From Lycorma delicatula (lineage: Eukaryota > Arthropoda > Insecta > Hemiptera > Fulgoridae), in assembly GCF_047948215.1 (NCBI RefSeq), contig NC_134455.1, forward strand, positions 302,020,147 to 302,084,146: 64,000 nt of DNA. The letters run 5' to 3'. The first letter of the stretch is position 1. The number at the start of each line of letters is the position of its first letter. Positions 60,501-64,000 of the stretch are shown piece after piece. The notes under the pieces are model-generated. The model did not search any database. It worked only from the letters and a program-made list of their open reading frames with translations, and was not told the origin of the DNA. A program made the translations under genes and the position numbers.

Positions 60501-63176
60501 CTTTTCTTTTAGGCTTTTAGGTCTATAACGATACAAAATAGATTTATTTTAGTTTTTTCAATATTTACAAATTTTGCTTTCCATTGATCTTATAAAACTT
60601 AACAAAGAATATTAAACATTTTATTGTGAACATTTATTAACACCTTTATTATTTAGGATACACATTGGGTAACAACTTGATAAACATATCCATACCTTAG
60701 TTTATTAACTGTTAGGAAAACTATCAGGTTACAGTCTATTAGCATAAAGCATACTAAGCGAATAAATAAATAAATTTTTGGTTTTGCTAGAACTATTTTC
60801 ATTCTGAACAATTTTCCTTTTTATGTAACAGTGAAGTAAAATATTAATAAGTCATGGATAGTTAAACTACTAAAATAATAAATTTCTTTCTTTCAGTTTT
60901 TTCGATAGAAGTTACATGCAAACCTAAACTGGTTTTCAGAAACAAGAGGCAAGATAAGAATGTCTTAGGTGAGTACATTTGATCATCTAACTAATTTATT
61001 TTTATTTATAGCAATTATATTTCATTCTATATATTACGAGTAGTTACTTATTTAGTTACTTTTTCAATAAAATTAAAAAAAAACAACTGTAAATTCGAAA
61101 AAATATAACTTCCTTATAAACAGTCCAAGCAGAATCTCAACACATGACTTGGTATAGGTTTTATTGTGAACTAACTGTGTGCTTTAGTTTGGACTATATA
61201 TAGTGAGAAGGTATTTTTTTAGATTTTGTTTTTATTTTTCGAATAAGGATAGACTTTTATTTAAAAAATAGGTTGGGAAGTATGTTTTTGTATCTTTAAT
61301 TTTTTTTTACATATATTTATTTTTTACATTGAAGTTATGTTGTTATGAAGTTATTGATGATTACTTCAGTAATGCGGTTTAAGTTAATAAATCAATATTC
61401 ACAATCTAATTATCGTAAATTGAACTACCTGAAAATTAATAGTAATTAATTAAAAATATGTGACAATTAAAGTGTAATTGAGTCTACAATTGGTGGCTCA
61501 CGAGATAGTGTGTTTGCTAATACCAAAGGTTCCAGCTTTGATTCTCGGTTAAGGGATATTTATAACAAATCAAACCTAACGTAGTTGCTAATTGACCTTT
61601 AGTAGTTGATGCGATTTAAAAATAATAAATAAAATAATTGCAAATTAAAATTATATCTAGAAATAAAAACAAAACTGCATCAACCGTATTATTAAAAATA
61701 AATTGAAGGTGTGTCGTAGAGGGAGAAACCATTTTAAAATTTTAATCGATTTGAACACCACCACACTTATTCAAACCAAGCCATTTCCGGGAAAAATGTT
61801 GAATCTCTAAACTTTCTTAGCCCTCATTAGCACCCTTTAATTTGTTCGAGAGAATGTCCGGGAGAGAGTTTTCGTTTGGAACTAAAAAAACGGATCTATA
61901 TAAGAGTACGATTATACTTCGGCTCTTAGATTTTGGCAACTCAATTTTAGACAGACGCCGGTGCGAGACTACGGAAAATTTGCTTTATGATGTTCGTTAG
62001 AGGTTGGCAACAGTAGCGTGTGCGCATTTCATTACGTAACTAGGTTCGTGTAGTTAACATCAGTGCGTGTACAATCAGCAAGAGAAGTGAGACGCGAATT
62101 AACTTGTAATCGTGTTTATACTGGGTATTTATATTATGTACTTTATAACATAAATGTATTCTATTTATATCAAATTGTAAATATGTCCCCTAAAAAATCA
62201 TGCAACTGGAGAAGCTGTTTTCAATAATTCTGAATATGACTGTACCGTCTCTGTAGCTGACTTTGTTCTTTGTGAAAACGCATGCGTAATCCTCGTTTTA
62301 TAAACGGCCGAAGTATAGTACCTGTACGAGTAGTAGTAGTATTTATATAAGAGCACGAGTAGTTTCCCAGTTCCAAAGTGTCACTGGGGAAATACATCTC
62401 CATTTAGTGACGTGATGCCTTGTCACGTCACCAGATGGAACTGTAACATGGTGTTACGTGACCGTCACGTCATGATACCTGGCACCATCAGGTACTCACG
62501 TACGTGGTGGGTATTACTCAGAACATTTGTGATGAGTAAAAACGGTTCGGTTACATAATCTCAAGTTTATATACAAATTTTCTAAGATGTTTTTCATATT
62601 CTACATTTTGTTAATATATTATTTTATTATTATTATTATTTTGTTAATATTATTATGCGCTCATTGACTAATTAACAATATTTTTTAAAAAGCTAGTAGA
62701 TGGTATTTAATCGATGATTCAATGATTAATATACTTTATAATTTCATAATTTTTTATTCCACATTTTTGTATTGTGTTTCTTTGTATGAATTTAATACAA
62801 GAAACAACAAAATTCGTTCATGAAATTCTAAATTAAAATGCAAGAGAAGGGGGTCCGATGTTATATATTTATGAACAAGTCTATCCAATTTAAAAAAAAA
62901 AATTAGTTGCATAAAATTTTATTAAAATATTGTAAAAAATATATAAAAAAGATTCAATTATATTTAAAATTATTCTTGTTTCAGTTGGTAATGTTGAAAA
63001 TAATTTGGGACCAGATGAAATTTGCTTACAATGTATTTGTGAGGCAGTATCGTATTGTAATGTGACTAATATTTGTGATGAAGATGGATCTTGTGGACCG
63101 TTCCGAATTACTAAACCGTTTTGGATAGATGCTGGAAAACCTATTCTACGTTTAGACGATGCAGAAAGACCTGAAG
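54505..63176 (+). CDS. Invertebrate-type (i-type) lysozyme, first three exons
   Basis: Exons 54505-54562, 60897-60968 and 62985-63176 join in frame (all phase 1) by GT-AG introns of 6.3 and 2.0 kb. Residues 1-19 plus the first of exon 2 form a signal peptide with core FCYLFTIITIAVFS. A basic propeptide-like stretch follows (FRNKRQDKN). The destabilase/i-type lysozyme domain starts at residue 57: CLQCICEAVSYCN, then CDEDGSCGPFRITKPFWIDA and GKPILR. Glu63 (CICEA) matches the catalytic Glu. Asp75 or Asp77 matches the catalytic Asp region, so the active site looks kept. The enzyme would be secreted and cleave peptidoglycan (defence or digestion). The remaining C-terminal exon(s) lie beyond the window. 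Confidence 0.85.
54563..55496. other. Lysozyme intron 1, 5' part
   Basis: AT-rich. A 134-codon minus-strand frame at 54795-55199 is K/T-rich and has no family resemblance, so it is not called as a gene. Confidence 0.4.
55497..56698. mobile_element. Long inverted-repeat element, about 320-bp arms
   Basis: The left arm, about 55497-55810, and the right arm, about 56370-56698, are inverted copies at roughly 75% by eye. They share AAGTGCAGATCTA, AAATTACTACT, GTGATACAT, CGATAAATGCCTTC and ACGGAAAAATCGCG-like blocks. The centre of about 560 bp encodes nothing visible. It is a foldback-type or long-TIR DNA element, or two inverted copies of one repeat, in lysozyme intron 1. Confidence 0.7.
56828..57052 (+). 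other. Unassigned 74-codon ORF in lysozyme intron
   Basis: Reads MKDIENYYCYQHSFATQPNF, then LSDHFTELEHFTENKVVHTF to KKDV. There is no signal, membrane segment or known motif. It lies between two repeat elements and is probably chance or transposon debris. Confidence 0.2.
57058..57850. mobile_element. Non-autonomous DNA element with paired subterminal motifs
   Basis: The left end has CGGTCAATTCCGTCTGCC (about 57060) and CCGGTCAATTGCGTTCCCG (about 57101). The right end has the inverted equivalents GGCGGACGCAACTGACCG (about 57826) and GGGATGGAATTGACCGCG (about 57794). So each end carries two copies of a CGGTCAATTNCGTC-like motif in mirrored order. The interior has three diverged copies of an AATTGACAAAATTATT-type unit (57421-57610). 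No coding capacity. Confidence 0.6.
57851..58636. other. Lysozyme intron 1, with C/CA run
   Basis: A poly(C) then CA microsatellite lies at 58389-58414. Otherwise AT-rich, no gene. Confidence 0.5.
58637..59504 (-). mobile_element. Second, diverged DD41D mariner-type remnant
   Basis: Imperfect ends share AAAGGTGTCCCAAAA (left) and, complemented, CAAAGTGTCACAAAA (right), next to TA. On the minus strand, AHFPLNEIVEFRDQ lies near 59310, EMPLP near 59150, WFQQDGATCRTADETTQLLQ near 59070 and RGDVNWPLRSCDL near 58985. Later come INKPQKIKDLKEEIRHKI-like pieces. It is the same superfamily branch as 44495-45839 but a different family, with many frameshifts. Confidence 0.75.
59505..60896. repeat. Lysozyme intron 1, 3' part, with an 80-bp direct repeat
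   Basis: 59886-59960 and 60441-60517 are direct copies sharing TAAGGAATTT, AAACATTTTTTTCCTTTGAGC and TTTTAG.CTTTT, about 555 bp apart. No gene is recognised. Confidence 0.6.
60897..60968 (+). CDS. Lysozyme exon 2
   Basis: The acceptor CTTTCTTTCAG precedes it. The frame reads FSIEVTCKPKLVFRNKRQDK to NVL, with donor GTGAGT. Length 72 nt, entering and leaving in phase 1. Confidence 0.72.
60969..62984. other. Lysozyme intron 2
   Basis: It contains a decayed tRNA-like SINE head at about 61490-61560, an LTR- or promoter-like block at 61890-62340 and a cluster of ACGTCA motifs at 62403-62475. The rest is AT-rich. Confidence 0.5.
61890..62345 (+). repeat. LTR- or promoter-like block with repeated TATATAAGAG
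   Basis: TATATAAGAGTACGATTATA at about 61897 and TATATAAGAGCACGAGTAG at about 62345 are TATA-like and similar. ATACTTCGGC (left) and GCCGAAGTAT (right, about 62308) are inverted. GC content is higher than around it. It could be a solo LTR or a foldback element. No protein is encoded. Confidence 0.35.
62985..63176 (+). CDS. Lysozyme exon 3 (start of catalytic domain)
   Basis: The acceptor TCTTGTTTCAG precedes it. It contains six Cys (C57, C60, C62, C68, C74, C80) in the family spacing, GPFRITKPFWIDAGKP, then RPE and donor GTAGCC. The donor is weak; without splicing the frame would run into hydrophobic nonsense and stop at about 63271. Confidence 0.85.
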
Positions 63177-63829
63177 GTAGCCTTTATTATTTTACACATA
63201 TCGTTCTATATATTTTTTTTGAGAAAGGAAAAGTTATAAACAATTCGTGTTTATGTGGGATAATTTTTTGATTAGTTTTACCGAAAAATATATGTTACAC
63301 GTAATTAAGTTTAAGTTTAGTCGTTTTTTATGTTTAAGAATTTTTTTACTTAGTGTTATTGTATATTATTTCGTATTTTAGAAATGAATAAAAAAAGTCT
63401 GAATTTACGTGGTAGGTAAATGAACCATTAGGCTTATTCTGAAGCTATCGGATAGGAAAGTGTCCGGATCGTTCCACCGGCAATCCTTCTCCAGATCACT
63501 GAATCTATAGATTCTAAGGATGCACTGAATCTATAGGTCTCATCGTCTAAAGTACGTTCAACAGGAATCATATCTACACTCACGGAATTAAAAATGGCGA
63601 AGAACGTTTCAAAGACAAGGAAAAGGAATGGGTAAAGACGATTTATTTTCGGAGACAAATAATCCCGTTAAAAAACTAAAAGCTCCTCCATTCATGCAGC
63701 GGACGATCATTTTGCACAGCATTCTTTGGAAGATCGAGGAGCTTTTATCTTAATATGAGTAGCAAAACCTTCAGATTAATGATTTTGCGTCGAGCAACTT
63801 AAATATAATACTTTGAGGCGTATAATACT
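63177..63829. other. Lysozyme intron 3 (partial), with a short inverted repeat
   Basis: AAAAGCTCCTC at 63678-63688 has its exact complement at 63736-63746. CACTGAATCTATAG occurs twice within 63496-63537. A minus-strand 74-codon frame at 63434-63658 is unassigned. The next lysozyme exon was not found here. Confidence 0.45.
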
Positions 63830-64000
63830 TTGAGCGTTCAAATCCTAGTAAAGCCAGTTGTTTTTACATGGATTTGAATACTAGATCGTGGATACCGGTG
63901 TTCTTTGGTGGTTGGGTTTCAATTAACCACACATCTCAGGAATGGTCGAACTGAGAATGTACAAGACTACACTCATACATATCATCCTCATTCATCCTCT
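63830..64000 (+). mobile_element. tRNA-derived SINE, cut by window edge
   Basis: It begins GAGCGTTCAAATCCTAGTAA (B-box side) and matches 53505-53690 closely to the window end. The tRNA-like head before the B box is missing. Confidence 0.85.

Noticed and set aside
62221..62403. A minus-strand 60-codon frame.
   Set aside because: It overlaps the TATA-like and inverted-repeat block, with no family signal.
63177..64000. A search for the next lysozyme exon.
   Set aside because: No frame with the expected Cys-rich continuation was found before the window ends.
1..64000. CRISPR arrays, operons, bacterial genes or phage.
   Set aside because: The window is eukaryotic with introns and retrotransposons. 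No regularly spaced repeats or bacterial-style gene clusters exist.

Overview
The window is AT-rich eukaryotic DNA that looks like an arthropod, most likely an insect. Genes are sparse and split by long GT-AG introns, and most recognisable sequence is transposon debris. The host genes fit this: a nucleoporin Nup37, a mitochondrial TMEM69-like protein and an invertebrate-type lysozyme. A hemipteran is my best guess from the mix of repeat families, but the sequence does not prove it.

Layout. 1-522 is a truncated mariner-type (DD41D) copy. 523-2665 is a decayed Jockey-like LINE. 3261-4587 is a mariner. 4939-21502 (+) holds the last four exons of Nup37; the 5' exons lie left of the window. Its three introns carry a tRNA-derived SINE, three mariners, three RTE-type LINE copies and a Jockey-like LINE nested inside one RTE copy. 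23.8-24.8 kb is another LINE remnant. 25.7-27.0 kb (-) and 28.7-30.3 kb (+) are two decayed copies of a multicopy arthropod gene family. 30846-31616 (-) is TMEM69-like, with a splice acceptor just before its ATG. 32.6-34.9 kb has diverged repeats and a small decayed ORF. 36168-39443 (-) is an almost intact RTE LINE. 39763-40276 is an inverted-repeat element. 44495-45839 is a complete but dead DD41D transposon with perfect termini. 46903-49738 (-) is a decayed RTE copy carrying a 38-bp SINE tail insertion. From 52.4 kb on there are palindromic and SINE repeats, then the first three exons of an i-type lysozyme (54505-63176, +). Its introns hold a long inverted-repeat element, a short terminal-repeat element and a mariner remnant. 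The lysozyme gene runs off the right end.

The host genes are unrelated in function: nuclear pore, mitochondrial membrane and secreted antibacterial or digestive enzyme. The most testable observation is that two RTE copies in opposite orientation, with about 905 bp apparently identical, flank two internal Nup37 exons. In the pre-mRNA they could pair and favour a circular RNA of those exons. They also look like a gene-conversion pair.
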